DNA of 43,012 nucleotides from Mycobacterium sp. KBS0706 (GCF_005938675.2 NZ_VCCH02000072.1:1-43012), one strand, 5' to 3'. Counted from the first letter of the stretch, positions 31,636 to 40,668 are shown. The notes: a model not told the origin generated them from the letters alone. Numbers and translations: made by a program.

Positions 31636-32484
31636 ATGAGACGGACCGCCCTGTTCCGTGCCGTCATCTGCGCGCTCGCGATCGCGGCCGCCGCGCCCTC
31701 TGTCGCCGGCGAGAAGAAGGGCGTGGCGATCGGTCCCGAGGACGCCGATGCGGCCGGCACCATCAGGCTGCTGAAGGCGCACTGGTACTACACCTGGAAC
31801 ACGACGGCGATCGAGTCGGCGGGATCGGCACAGTTCGTGCCGATGATCTGGTCGGACGGCGACAAGATGGGCCGGCAGGTCGCGCAGCTCAAAAAGGGAC
31901 CGACGCCCTGCGCCTTGCTGGCCTTCAACGAGCCGGACGGGCGCCGCCAGGCCGACATGCCGGTCGATGCGGCGGTCGAGGCCTGGGACCGGCTCCGTCC
32001 CCTCGCCCGCCGCATCGGCAGCCCGGCCGCCGTCAATGCGCTCGGCCCCTGGTTCGAGGGCTTCGCGGCCCGGATGGCCGAGCAGGGCAAGGAGTATGAT
32101 TTCGTCGCCGTCCACTGGTACGGGGCGCCATCGGCCAGGAGTTTCCTGCGCAAGATCGACGACATCCACGAGGCTTATGGGAAGCCGATCTGGATTACCG
32201 AATTCGCCGTCTCCGACTGGGCCGCGCGGGACGGGCGCAGGAACCGCTACAGCATCGGGGCGACGGAGCGGTTCATGCGGAAAGTCCTGCCCGAGCTGGA
32301 GCGCCGCCCCTATGTCGAGCGCTACGCCTGGATGGGCGCCGGCGCCTGGCGCGAGGCGACCGTCACCTCGCGGCTGGTCGACGACACCGGCGCGCTGACC
32401 GCCCTCGGCCGGATCTATGCCGAGTTCGACGGGAATGCCGCCGGATCGGTCACCACCGAGCCGCCCTGCGCCGCGGGAGATTAG
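31636..32484 (+). CDS. Secreted glycoside hydrolase, GH128/Asl1-like
   Basis: 282 residues. Sec signal peptide to about residue 25 (PSVAGEKK). The sequence then follows the Asl1-like TIM barrel: WYYTWN (50-55), FVPMIW (67-72), LAFNEPD with the acid/base Glu99, VAVHWYG (158-163) and IWITEFA with the nucleophile Glu189. Characterised GH128 enzymes cleave beta-1,3-glucan, so an exported beta-1,3-glucanase-type activity is the best guess. Two cysteines remain outside the catalytic site. Starts 228 bp from the divergent four-gene operon and is convergent with the RTX gene. Confidence 0.87.
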   Translation: MRRTALFRAVICALAIAAAAPSVAGEKKGVAIGPEDADAAGTIRLLKAHWYYTWNTTAIESAGSAQFVPMIWSDGDKMGRQVAQLKKGPTPCALLAFNEPDGRRQADMPVDAAVEAWDRLRPLARRIGSPAAVNALGPWFEGFAARMAEQGKEYDFVAVHWYGAPSARSFLRKIDDIHEAYGKPIWITEFAVSDWAARDGRRNRYSIGATERFMRKVLPELERRPYVERYAWMGAGAWREATVTSRLVDDTGALTALGRIYAEFDGNAAGSVTTEPPCAAGD

Positions 32485-32491
32485 GGCCCGC

Positions 32492-34681
32492 CTACAGCAC
32501 GAAGTCGGCCGCCACCAGGGCGGTGGCGCCGGTCAGGATGATGTGGAAATCGCTGACCTTGTCGCCGTCGACGTCGCCGGCGATGGTGGTGCTGCTGCCG
32601 ACCACGGAATAACGGAGCTGGCCGGCGATGCCGGTGTAGAGCGCGCTGCCGATGAAGCTGAAGGCCTGGTTGCCGGCGGCGACGGTGTTCGCATCGATGG
32701 CGAAGAGGTCGACGCGGTCGCCTTGGGCATGGCTGAAATCGGTGATCCGGTCGGCGCCGGCCCCGACCGGGCTGTGCACCGTGCCGATATAGACGAAGCG
32801 GTCGGCCCCGGCGCCGCCGGTCAGCGTGTCCGCGCCGCGGCCGCCAATGAGGACGTCGTTGCCGTTCCAGCCCTGCAGCACATTGGCGCCCGTGTCCCCG
32901 GCCAGCTGGTCGCTGCCCTGGCCGCCACTGAGGTTCTCGATGCCGGACAGGGTGTCGCCCTGGGCCTCGCCGCCGCTGCCCTTGCCGGTGGAGAGATCGA
33001 CCACGACTCCCGTCGTGCCGCTGTAATAGCTGGCAGTGTCGATGCCAGCGCCGCCGGCCAGCACATCCGCCCCTGCCCCGCCCCGGAGCACGTCGTTGCC
33101 GTTCCAGCCCTGCAGCGTGTTGGCCCCGGCATTGCCGGTGAGCGTGTCGTTGCCCTGGCTGCCGGAGAGGGTCTCGATCCCGATCAACGTGTCGCCCTGG
33201 GCGTCGCCGCCGACGCCGGCGCCGCCGGCGAGGCTGACGGTGATTCCGACCGAGCTCTCATAGTAGCTGGCGGTGTCGATGCCGGCGCCACCGTCGAGCG
33301 CATCGGCCCCTGCCCCACCCCGGAGCACGTCGTTGCCGGCGCCACCGCGCAGGTCGTCCTTGCCCGCATCGCCCGCCAGGGTATCGGCGAAGGCGGTGCC
33401 GGTGATGCGGTCGTCGCCGCCGAAGCCGCGCCAGGTGCCGGGGATCACCGCCGCGATCACGTCGTTGGCGCCGGTGCCCTGGCCGAGGACCGTGGCGAAG
33501 ACGTCTTCCTCGACCAGAGCGCCGCCGTGCCAGCTGACGACGATGCCGCCGTCGCGCAGCTTGATGGCGCCGAGGTTGCCCATGTCCTCATAGACGAATT
33601 CCGAGATGTAGAAGACGTCGCTCGTCGGCCGGCCGGCGGCGTCGTAGGTGCGGCCGTTCGCCCCGTAATAGTCGTAGGGGAACTCGCTGACGTCGGCCGA
33701 CCACGAGGCGTAGGTCACCAGGAAGCCGCCGCCCGGCAGCGCCAGGACCTCGCCGAGATACTGGCCCTCGGTCATGTCGGTGTTGACCTGCACCGGCGCG
33801 GTCAGGGCATGGCCCATGCTGTCATAGGTGCGCAGCCACACATCGGTGTTGTCGAGATCCGCGTCGTCCCGCTTGGTCCAGGCCACGGCATAGCCGCCGC
33901 CATCCAGGCTCGTGATGCGCGGAGACGTGTTGTCGTCGAGCCCCGCCAGGGTCGACACCAGGCTCCGCGCGCCGACCGCGTGGCCCGCGGCGTCGTAGCG
34001 CTGGGTGTAGATCTGCCGGCCGTTGTAGCTCTCCGGCTCCTCCCAATAGGCCGCGATGAAGCTGCCATCGGCTCGCGGCAACAGCTGATAGCCGGGGGTC
34101 AGGTAGCCGCCGGCGAAGGCGAGGCCGGTGTCGACATCGGTGTTGATCAGCACCTCGCCCCCGACCCGCGCGGCCGTGGCGCTGAAGCGCTGGGTGTAGA
34201 CGTCCCAGTCGGTGCGCAGGTTGGAGGCGACATAAACCATGCGGAAGCCGCCATCGGGCAGCGCCACCAGCTCGTCGAGCCGCTGGTCGAGCTCGCGGTC
34301 CGGGGTGACCTGGACCTGGTCGCCGATGCGCTGCCCGGTGGCCGAGAAGCGCTGCATGAAGATGTTGAAGTCGTTGCTGTCGGCGCCGGTGCGGTCGACC
34401 CCGTCCGATTCCCAGGCGACGACGAAGCCGCCGTCGGACAGGCCGACGACCTTGGCGTGCAGCTGCTGGTCGTAATCGTCGATCGGGACATGGAATTCGG
34501 GGGTCAGCGCCCGCCCCTGCGCGTCGAAGACCCGGCCATAGACGCCGGTGAAGCCGTCGACGTCGTCATCCTGGTTGCCGTCGTCCCACACCGCCACGAA
34601 GCCGCCGCCGGCCAGCGCCGCCGTCGCGGGCTCGTCCTGCGAATATTCGGTGTTGGTGTTGAGGATGATGTCGTCGGCCAT
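32492..34681 (-). CDS. RTX (hemolysin-type calcium-binding) secreted protein
   Basis: 729 residues, no N-terminal signal peptide. Residues ~10-410 contain about six repeats of ~60-80 residues built around DGGFVVAW and QRFSATGQRIG, likely a beta-propeller-like domain. Residues ~425-630 carry calcium-binding nonapeptides (GGAGNDVLRGGAGADALDGG), including two near-identical ~76-residue blocks (each has IDTASYY, QGDTL, GIE/NLSG, LQGWNGNDVL). The C-terminus (GDVDGDKVSDFHIILTG, ending AADFVL) is the kind used as a type I secretion signal. GGGGGGA just before ATG 34681. No type I secretion genes are in the window. Substrate or adhesion target unknown. Confidence 0.9.
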   Translation of the reverse strand: MADDIILNTNTEYSQDEPATAALAGGGFVAVWDDGNQDDDVDGFTGVYGRVFDAQGRALTPEFHVPIDDYDQQLHAKVVGLSDGGFVVAWESDGVDRTGADSNDFNIFMQRFSATGQRIGDQVQVTPDRELDQRLDELVALPDGGFRMVYVASNLRTDWDVYTQRFSATAARVGGEVLINTDVDTGLAFAGGYLTPGYQLLPRADGSFIAAYWEEPESYNGRQIYTQRYDAAGHAVGARSLVSTLAGLDDNTSPRITSLDGGGYAVAWTKRDDADLDNTDVWLRTYDSMGHALTAPVQVNTDMTEGQYLGEVLALPGGGFLVTYASWSADVSEFPYDYYGANGRTYDAAGRPTSDVFYISEFVYEDMGNLGAIKLRDGGIVVSWHGGALVEEDVFATVLGQGTGANDVIAAVIPGTWRGFGGDDRITGTAFADTLAGDAGKDDLRGGAGNDVLRGGAGADALDGGAGIDTASYYESSVGITVSLAGGAGVGGDAQGDTLIGIETLSGSQGNDTLTGNAGANTLQGWNGNDVLRGGAGADVLAGGAGIDTASYYSGTTGVVVDLSTGKGSGGEAQGDTLSGIENLSGGQGSDQLAGDTGANVLQGWNGNDVLIGGRGADTLTGGAGADRFVYIGTVHSPVGAGADRITDFSHAQGDRVDLFAIDANTVAAGNQAFSFIGSALYTGIAGQLRYSVVGSSTTIAGDVDGDKVSDFHIILTGATALVAADFVL
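32850..33345 (-). repeat. Two ~228-bp RTX sequence blocks
   Basis: The coding sequence for the block running from IDTASYY to LQGWNGNDVL is present twice in succession with close DNA similarity, pointing to duplication within the RTX domain. Confidence 0.6.
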
Positions 34682-34740
34682 GTGTCCCCCCGTTTTCCTA
34701 GCGACAAACAACTATAGGAACGGAAGGTTGCAGATCCGGG

Positions 34741-35514
34741 TCAGGACACGCAGTCCAACAGGTCGCCGAGCTGGCCGATGCGGCGCTGGATGGTGGCGGC
34801 GCGGCCGGCGACGTAACGCGACGGCTTGCCGGCCGACCAGCCGCGCGGGTTCGGCAGCACCGCGGCCAGGAGCGACGCCTCGCGCGCCGAGAGCTGCGCC
34901 GCGCTCTTGCCGAAATAGGCCTGTGACGCGGCCTCGACCCCATAGACGCCGGGGCCGAGCTCGACCACGTTGAGATACACCTCCATGATCCGGCGCTTCG
35001 GCCACAGCGCCTCGATCATCACGGTCAGATAGGCCTCGAAGCCCTTGCGGATGAAGGTGCGGCCGTCCCACAGGAAGACGTTCTTCGCCGTCTGGTTCGA
35101 GATGGTGCTGCCGCCGCGCAGCCGGCCGACGCCGGACTGGTAGCGGTCCCAGGCCTTCTGCATCGAGTCCCAGTCGAAGCCGTCATGCCGGCAGAACAGG
35201 TTGTCCTCCGCCGCCACCGCGGCCTTGGCCATCACCGGCGCGATCTCGCTCCAGGCCACCCAGTCGCGATGCCAGCCTTCGCCCTCGAACAGGCGCAGCA
35301 CCATCAGGGGCGTCGCCGGCACCGGCAGCACGCGGTAGACGACCGTCAGCGCCAGCGGCGCCAGCACCAGCAGGGCGAACAGGCCCCACAGCATCTTCGA
35401 CCACCAGCGCCGCCGGCCCCACCAGCGGCCGAGCGCGCCGGGCAAGGCGAGGCGCGGCAGAGGCAGGCGCGGCAGCCGCCAGCGGGACGCCCGGCGCCGC
35501 GCCGCCCGCGCCAT
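34741..35514 (-). CDS. mtgA: Monofunctional biosynthetic peptidoglycan transglycosylase MtgA
   Basis: 257 residues. An Arg/Trp-rich cytoplasmic tail, one TM helix (about 40-62), then a GT51 domain: catalytic Glu103 in AAEDNLFCRHDGFD, GGSTISNQTAKNVFL (134-148), RKGFEAYLTVMIEALWPKRR and ILEVYLN-like IMEVYLNVVELG. There is no transpeptidase domain, so it is the monofunctional enzyme that polymerises lipid II into glycan strands in the periplasm. Starts 1 bp after the aminotransferase stop, so the two are co-transcribed. Confidence 0.94.
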   Translation of the reverse strand: MARAARRRASRWRLPRLPLPRLALPGALGRWWGRRRWWSKMLWGLFALLVLAPLALTVVYRVLPVPATPLMVLRLFEGEGWHRDWVAWSEIAPVMAKAAVAAEDNLFCRHDGFDWDSMQKAWDRYQSGVGRLRGGSTISNQTAKNVFLWDGRTFIRKGFEAYLTVMIEALWPKRRIMEVYLNVVELGPGVYGVEAASQAYFGKSAAQLSAREASLLAAVLPNPRGWSAGKPSRYVAGRAATIQRRIGQLGDLLDCVS

Positions 35515-35515
35515 C

Positions 35516-36658
35516 CTAACGCAGCCAGCGATGCAGCCGGTCCGCCGCCTCGGCCATCTCCCCGGTCGCGCCGGCGAAGGAGAAGCGCATGGTGGCGTGG
35601 CCGCGCACCGGGTCGAAATCGACGCCCGGCGTCGCCGCCACCCCGGTCTCCGCCAGCATGCGCCGGCAGAACTCGACGCTGTCGTTGGTCAGGTGGCCGA
35701 TCTCGGCATAGAGGTAGAAGGCGCCATCGGCCGGGGCCAGGCGGTCGAAACCGGCACGCGGCAGCGCCTCCAGCAGCAGGCTGCGGTTGCGGGCGTAGCG
35801 GGCGACGTTGCGGTCCAGCTCCTCGCCGCAATCGAAGGCGGCGACGGCCGCATATTGCGACAGGGTCGGCGGCGAGATGGTGAGGTTCTGCGCCAGGCAT
35901 TCGACCGGCCGCAGCAACTCCTCCGGCAGCACCAGCCAGCCCAGCCGCCAGCCGGTCATCGAATAGTATTTCGAGAAGCTGTTGACGATGATGGCGCTGC
36001 CGCTGGTCTGCAGCGCCGTCGCCGTGCCCATGCCGTAGGTGATGCCGTGGTAGATCTCGTCCGACACCAGCCGGATCGACTTGGCCTCGCAATAGGCGGT
36101 CAGATCGGCCAGCGCCTCGGGCGACAGCATGGTGCCGGTCGGGTTCGCCGGGCTGGCGATGATCAGCCCGGCGAGCTTGCCGCCATGCTTCTCCAGCAGC
36201 TCCGGCGTCGGCTGGTAGCGGGTGTCCGGCCCGGCCGGGATCTCCACGACCTCGATGCCCAGGGCCGTGAGGATGTTGCGGTAGGCGGGATAGCCCGGCG
36301 CCGCCAGCGCCACCCGGTCGCCGACGTCGAAGGCGGCCAGGAAGGCCAGCAGGAAGGCGCCGGACGAGCCGGTGGTGACCACCACCTGCTGCGGCGCCAC
36401 CGTAGTGCCGTAGGCCCGGCCGTAGTGGTCAGCGATGGCCTGGCGCAGCGGCGGGATGCCCAGCGCCACGGTGTAGCCGATCTTGTCGTCGCGCAGCGCC
36501 GCCTGCGCCGCTGCCAGCACGCCGGCCGGCGCCGGGGTGCTGGGCTGGCCGACCTCGAGATGCAGCACGTCGCCATGCGTCTTCTCGCGCGCCGCGGCGG
36601 CAGTCATTACATCCATGACGATGAAGGGCGGCACCTGGCCGCGGCGGGAGATCTTCAT
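35516..36658 (-). CDS. Pyridoxal-phosphate aminotransferase, class I/II
   Basis: 380 residues. The PLP lysine is Lys230 in NSFSKYYSMTGWRLG; SPANPTGT (169-176), VSDEIYHG (198-205) and the phosphate-binding GSSGAF (97-102) complete a fold type I aminotransferase near the aspartate/aromatic branch. ATG 36658 is chosen as it gives the normal MKISRRGQVPPF start; the upstream 18 codons are unlike the family, and the ribosome site is weak. It shares a transcript with mtgA. It is divergent from the M48 protease gene across 114 bp. Substrate not determinable from sequence alone. Confidence 0.9.
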   Translation of the reverse strand: MKISRRGQVPPFIVMDVMTAAAAREKTHGDVLHLEVGQPSTPAPAGVLAAAQAALRDDKIGYTVALGIPPLRQAIADHYGRAYGTTVAPQQVVVTTGSSGAFLLAFLAAFDVGDRVALAAPGYPAYRNILTALGIEVVEIPAGPDTRYQPTPELLEKHGGKLAGLIIASPANPTGTMLSPEALADLTAYCEAKSIRLVSDEIYHGITYGMGTATALQTSGSAIIVNSFSKYYSMTGWRLGWLVLPEELLRPVECLAQNLTISPPTLSQYAAVAAFDCGEELDRNVARYARNRSLLLEALPRAGFDRLAPADGAFYLYAEIGHLTNDSVEFCRRMLAETGVAATPGVDFDPVRGHATMRFSFAGATGEMAEAADRLHRWLR

Positions 36659-36772
36659 GACGGGTGGGTCTCGGCAACGGTCTGGACGGGCACTGCGCCA
36701 CCGGGTCGACACAGTCGGCTTCTAGCGTGATGATCCATCGGAACGGATCGCCGGCACGGGGGGAGCGGAGCG

Positions 36773-38113
36773 TTGGGACGGGTCATTCGGATCTTGGTGC
36801 TGGCCCTGGCGGCGGTCATCGTCGGACCGCTCGCGGCGGCCCAGGCGCAACGCATTCCGGTGGTCCGCGACGCCGAGATCGAAACTAGCATCCACAAGAT
36901 GCTGACGCCAATCTTCCGGGCGGCCGGGCTGAACCCGGAGGCGGTCACCATCTTCCTGGTCAATGACGACGACGCCAACGCCTTCGTCGCCGGCGGCCAG
37001 AACATCTTCGTCAACACCGGGCTGATCCTGGAGACCCGCAGCGCCGGCGAGCTGATGGCCGTGCTGGCGCATGAGACCGGCCATATCGCCGGCGGCCATC
37101 TGGTGCGCGGCGCGGAGCAGATGGAGCGCAACCGGCTGATCGCCACCATCGGGTCGCTGCTGGGCGCCGCCGCCGGGGCCGCGTCCGGGCGCGGCGACGC
37201 CGGCATGGCCGGCGTCATAACCGCCCAGGACATGGCCCGGCAGAACATGGTCAACTTCACCCGCGGGATCGAGAGCTCAGCCGACCAGGCGGGCCTGCGC
37301 TTCCTGGCCCAGGCCGGCATCCCGGCCGACGGCATGCTCAGCTTCCTCAAGCGCATGCAGGATGCCGAGCTGGCCCGTCCCTCCGGCTCGGAATACGCCC
37401 GCACCCATCCGCTGACCAACGACCGGATCGAGGCGGTGCAGCAGGCGGTCGAGACGTCGCCGCTGCGCGGCCGCCCGATGCCGCCCGGCTATGACGACAT
37501 GTTCGCGCGGATGCGGGCCAAGCTGTTCGGCTTCACCGAGCCGCTGAGCGTGGCCCGGGTCTATCCGCCCAGCGACACCGGCATCCCGGCGCAATATGCA
37601 AGGGCGATCGCGGCCTATCGCAACAACGTCTTCGCCGACGCGCTGGGCCGCACCGACGCGCTGATCAAGGCCGAGCCGCGCAACCCCTACTACCTCGAGC
37701 TGCGCGGCCAGATCCTGCTGGAGACCGGGCGTCTGACCGAGGCCCGGCCCTATTACGAGCGCGCTTTGGCGCTGCTGCCGGGCGAGCCGCTGCTGCTGAT
37801 CCCGCTGGCGCAGACCAAGATCGACCGCGGCTCGGATGCCGAGCTGCGCAGCGCCATCCGCGACCTGGAGCGAGCCAGCGTCGACCCGGAGAAGACGCCG
37901 CCGATCGTCTGGCGGCTGCTGGGCACGGCCTACGGCAAGATCGGCGACATGGGCAAGGCCGCGCTGGCCCTGGCCGAGGACAACCTGTCCCGCGGCGACA
38001 AGCCGAACGCCCGGGCCCAGGTCGACCGGGCGCTGCAGTTGCTGCCGCGCGGCTCGCCCGGCTGGCGCCGGGCTCAGGATCTGCAGCGGCAGGCCGAGGA
38101 CAAGCCTGGTTGA
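36773..38113 (+). CDS. BepA-like periplasmic M48 metalloprotease with TPR domain
   Basis: 446 residues. Signal peptide to about 25 (AAAQAQRI), then an M48 zinc protease domain with HETGH (100-104) and the third ligand Glu167 in IESSADQAG. C-terminal ~190 residues contain TPR-like helices (YYLELRGQILLETGRLTEARPYYERALALLPGE, abridged). This is the BepA (YfgC) layout, a periplasmic protease/chaperone that monitors LptD and BAM assembly. The start is TTG at 36773, supported by GGAG 7 nt upstream; no in-frame ATG or GTG gives an intact signal peptide. Confidence 0.92.
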   Translation: MGRVIRILVLALAAVIVGPLAAAQAQRIPVVRDAEIETSIHKMLTPIFRAAGLNPEAVTIFLVNDDDANAFVAGGQNIFVNTGLILETRSAGELMAVLAHETGHIAGGHLVRGAEQMERNRLIATIGSLLGAAAGAASGRGDAGMAGVITAQDMARQNMVNFTRGIESSADQAGLRFLAQAGIPADGMLSFLKRMQDAELARPSGSEYARTHPLTNDRIEAVQQAVETSPLRGRPMPPGYDDMFARMRAKLFGFTEPLSVARVYPPSDTGIPAQYARAIAAYRNNVFADALGRTDALIKAEPRNPYYLELRGQILLETGRLTEARPYYERALALLPGEPLLLIPLAQTKIDRGSDAELRSAIRDLERASVDPEKTPPIVWRLLGTAYGKIGDMGKAALALAEDNLSRGDKPNARAQVDRALQLLPRGSPGWRRAQDLQRQAEDKPG

Positions 38114-38242
38114 CAGCCGTCTCCGAGCCATGCCGCCAGCGCAGACCGTTGCGGTCGAATGCCGCCGGAGTGGCGGTAACCCTTGATCATCCCGTCGCGA
38201 AAGGCGACTAGTTGGGACATGCTTCAGCGAAAGGATACCCCG

Positions 38243-38995
38243 ATGCTCCGCCCCCGCCTCGCCAGCCTGGCCGTCCTCGCCGCGGTGGCGATCGCGTCGC
38301 CGTCGATCTGGGCCCAGCAGAGCACGCCCGCGGTCGACCCGGCCCAGAAGGAGGCGATCGAACAGGTCGTGCGCGACTATATCCGCGCCCATCCGGAGAT
38401 CGTGGTCGAGGCGCTGGACGCCTACCAGGCCAAGAAGGACGAGGAGGAGCGCTCGGCCAAGGCCCAGACACTGACCAGCCGGGCCGAGGAGATCTTCCGC
38501 AGCGCGTCCTCGCCGGTGATCGGCAACGCCCAGGGCGACGTCACGCTGGTGGAGTTCTTCGACTACCAGTGCGGGTACTGCAAGCGGGCGCAGCCCGACC
38601 TGGAGCGGCTGATGAAGCAGGATAGCGGGCTCAAGGTCGTGCTGAAGGAGTTCCCGATCCTCGGCCCGGCCTCGGTGACCGCGGCCCGCGCCTCGCTGGC
38701 GGCGCAGAAGCAGGGCAAGTATCTCGACTTCCACACCAAGATGATGGGCCTCAAGGGCCAGCTGACCGACGATGTGATCTACGAGACCGCCAAGCAGGTC
38801 GGGCTCGACCTCGACAAGCTGAAGCAGGACATGAACGACCCGTCGGTGGTGGCGGAGCTGCGCGCCAACATGGACCTGGCCGAAGCTCTCGGGGTTCAGG
38901 GCACGCCGGCCTTCGTCATCAACGACCAGATCATCCCGGGCGCCGTCGGCTTCGACGCGCTGAAGAGCCAGATCGACAAGGACCGGGCGGGCTAA
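38243..38995 (+). CDS. DsbA/ScsC-like periplasmic thiol:disulfide oxidoreductase
   Basis: 250 residues. Signal peptide to about 24 (SIWAQQ), a helical N-terminal extension (AIEQVVRDYIRAHPEIVVEALDAYQ) like the oligomerisation arm of ScsC/Com1 proteins, then a thioredoxin fold with CGYC at 110-113 and the cis-Pro loop GVQGTPAFVIN. AAAGGA is 7 nt before ATG 38243. The arm favours disulfide isomerase-like rather than pure oxidase activity. It follows the bepA-like gene by 129 bp on the same strand. Its TAA overlaps the convergent small membrane protein's stop. Confidence 0.93.
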   Translation: MLRPRLASLAVLAAVAIASPSIWAQQSTPAVDPAQKEAIEQVVRDYIRAHPEIVVEALDAYQAKKDEEERSAKAQTLTSRAEEIFRSASSPVIGNAQGDVTLVEFFDYQCGYCKRAQPDLERLMKQDSGLKVVLKEFPILGPASVTAARASLAAQKQGKYLDFHTKMMGLKGQLTDDVIYETAKQVGLDLDKLKQDMNDPSVVAELRANMDLAEALGVQGTPAFVINDQIIPGAVGFDALKSQIDKDRAG

Positions 38996-39141
38996 GGCCC
39001 TCGCCGGGGCAGCGCCACCTCGTCATCGATCAGGTCGAGCCGGGACTCCAGCTCGCGGATGGCGCTGCGCTGGGTCAGGACCTGGACGCCGAGCCAGATC
39101 ATGGCGGCGATCATCAGTAGGAACACGATCGGGTCGATCAT
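38992..39141 (-). CDS. Small single-TM membrane protein
   Basis: 49 residues: MIDPIVFLLMIAAMIWLGVQ forms the TM helix, followed by a charged amphipathic helix (SAIRELESRLDLIDDEV). AAGGAG lies 7 nt before ATG 39141. Its stop (TAG, 38992-38994) overlaps by two bases the TAA of the convergent dsbA-like gene. No family recognised; small size and single helix suggest an accessory of an envelope complex. Confidence 0.65.
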   Translation of the reverse strand: MIDPIVFLLMIAAMIWLGVQVLTQRSAIRELESRLDLIDDEVALPRRGP

Positions 39142-39181
39142 GAGCGTCTCCTTGCGCTGAGACGGACGGGGGATGCGGATG

Positions 39182-39760
39182 TCAGGCGGCGGGGCCGCCC
39201 AGCGCCCGCAGGATGGCGCCGGCGATCGCTGGCGCATGGTCGGTGAGGCCGCCTTCGAGCCGGCCGTAGAGCAGGAACACCGCGGGCTGCAGCACGCAGC
39301 CGAAGACGATGGCGGTGGCCAGCCGGGCGTCGGCGATGGTCACGGCGCCCTCGCGGATGCCGTCGAGGATCACGGCGCCGACGACGTCGCCCGGGTTGGG
39401 CTCGCCCACGGCAAAGCTGGGCAGCGCCCGGTGCTGGACGATCAGCAGGAAGCGGAACAGCGCCGGGTCGCGGTCGTGCTGCCGGCAGCAGGCCTCGACC
39501 ATCGCCCGCATCCGCGCGGCAAAGCCGTCCAGCCCCTCCTGCGCCGCATGGACCTGGCGGCCGAGCGCGACATAGCGGTCGGCGAACAGCCCGGCCACGA
39601 ACTCGTCCTTCGAGGTCAGGTGGCGGTACAGCGCCGCCTCGGTGACGCCGACCGCGGCGGCGATGTCGCGCACCGAGGTGCCCTCGACCCCACGCTCGGC
39701 GAACAGGCGGATGGCCGCCTCCTCGATCCGCGCCCTCGTCTCCCTGCCCTTGCCGGCCAT
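39182..39760 (-). CDS. TetR/AcrR family transcriptional regulator
   Basis: 192 residues: MAGKGRETRARIEEAAIRLF, then the helix-turn-helix TSVRDIAAAVGVTEAALYRHLTSKDEF (about 28-54) and a helical ligand domain. ATG 39760 is preferred to a TTG 12 nt upstream. A GTTAGT...ACTAAC palindrome at 39776-39795 is positioned as its operator. The 40 bp gap to the small protein downstream suggests they may share a transcript. Upstream (39842-40192) is another minus-strand membrane protein, so its target could be itself, the downstream small protein or a distant gene. Confidence 0.9.
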   Translation of the reverse strand: MAGKGRETRARIEEAAIRLFAERGVEGTSVRDIAAAVGVTEAALYRHLTSKDEFVAGLFADRYVALGRQVHAAQEGLDGFAARMRAMVEACCRQHDRDPALFRFLLIVQHRALPSFAVGEPNPGDVVGAVILDGIREGAVTIADARLATAIVFGCVLQPAVFLLYGRLEGGLTDHAPAIAGAILRALGGPAA

Positions 39761-39775
39761 GCCGCGACTCAAGAA

Positions 39776-39795
39776 GTTAGTGATCGTTAACTAAC
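39776..39795. promoter_or_regulatory. TetR-type operator candidate
   Basis: GTTAGT-N8-ACTAAC, a 20-bp palindrome with exact 6-nt arms, 15 bp upstream of the tetR start codon. Such TTAGTnA-type symmetry is common in TetR sites. Confidence 0.55.
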
Positions 39796-39841
39796 TATGA
39801 TGAGATGGGCGGAGATGTCAATGCCTCGCAAGGAGCCGCTC

Positions 39842-40192
39842 TTACACCCCGAGCACCGCGGTGCGCAGGATCCGGACCAGCAGGAACAGGGCGGTGAAGG
39901 CCAGGGCCTCGTCCCACAGGGCGAGCCGGCCGGGTTGCGGGGCCTCGCGCGCGGCCCAGGCGAACAGGCTGGTCCAGATCGCGGACAGGAACATCACCAT
40001 CTGCAGCAGGGCCAGCATGTCGGCCAGCGAGCGCTTGCCTGGCAGCGCGATCAGCCCCAGCAGCGCCAGAACCATGCCGAGCCGCAGGCCGAAGCTGGCG
40101 ATGCGGCGGCGGGACTCCGGGTCGGTGCGCTGCCAGATCGTCCCGGCCGGGGCCGGCCGGGCGGCCGCCCGGGACGTGTCCGTGTCATGCAT
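39842..40192 (-). CDS. Small membrane protein, probably three TM helices
   Basis: 116 residues: a polar N-terminus, then hydrophobic segments near 33-48, 55-75 and 90-108 with an Arg/Lys-containing pattern between. AAGGA is 9 nt before ATG 40192; ATG 40201 lies on that ribosome site. No family recognised. It is downstream of and co-oriented with the iron permease-like gene (71-bp gap), perhaps one transcript. Confidence 0.65.
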   Translation of the reverse strand: MHDTDTSRAAARPAPAGTIWQRTDPESRRRIASFGLRLGMVLALLGLIALPGKRSLADMLALLQMVMFLSAIWTSLFAWAAREAPQPGRLALWDEALAFTALFLLVRILRTAVLGV

Positions 40193-40263
40193 GATCGTCA
40201 TCCTTGACCGGCCCGTCGCGTCATCGCGGCCGTGTCGGAGCGCGACCCTGCGCCTCCTCCGCA

Positions 40264-40668
40264 TCAAGTCTCCATACGGGTTCCGCGCTCGCGGTCCCGC
40301 TTGGCCCGCGCCTCGGCTGCGAGCTGGCAGTATTCCTTGCGGATCTGCTGCAGCTCCTCCTCGGAGTGCTCCTCCAGGTCGAGCATCGAATTCCGGGCCA
40401 CCTCGGTCGCCCGGATCAGCTCGTCGAGCTTGATCTGCACCGCCGCGCTGTCCCGGTTCTGCGTGTTCTGGATCAGGAACACCATTAGGAAGGTGACGAT
40501 GGTGGTGCCGGTGTTCACGGTCAGCTGCCAGACGTCGGAGAAGCCGGCGAACGGCCCGATCGCGGCCCAGACCACCATCACACCCGCCGCCACGCCGAAG
40601 GTGGCGGGGTGGCCCGCGAGGTGCGCGACCCGGTTGGCGAAACGAGAGAACCAAGGCGCGTCCTTCAT
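40264..40668 (-). CDS. Low-affinity iron permease family protein (PF04120-like)
   Basis: 134 residues. FSRFANRVAHLAGHPATFGVAAG (abridged) opens the sequence, two TM segments follow (about 24-45 and 52-70), and the conserved FLIQNTQNRD plus KLDELIRA follow, all diagnostic of the bacterial low-affinity iron permease family. GGAGG 7 nt before ATG 40668. Bacterial members are short relatives of yeast Fet4 and an iron transport role is unproven for them. Co-oriented with the small membrane protein downstream. Confidence 0.85.
   Translation of the reverse strand: MKDAPWFSRFANRVAHLAGHPATFGVAAGVMVVWAAIGPFAGFSDVWQLTVNTGTTIVTFLMVFLIQNTQNRDSAAVQIKLDELIRATEVARNSMLDLEEHSEEELQQIRKEYCQLAAEARAKRDRERGTRMET

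Noticed and set aside
32417..34717. 766-codon + strand open frame opposite the RTX gene
   Set aside because: Its apparent repeats mirror the RTX repeats on the other strand; no start signal.
38183..38242. Extended start for the DsbA-like gene
   Set aside because: ATG 38243 has AAAGGA at 7 nt and starts a clean signal peptide; the extension would bury it.
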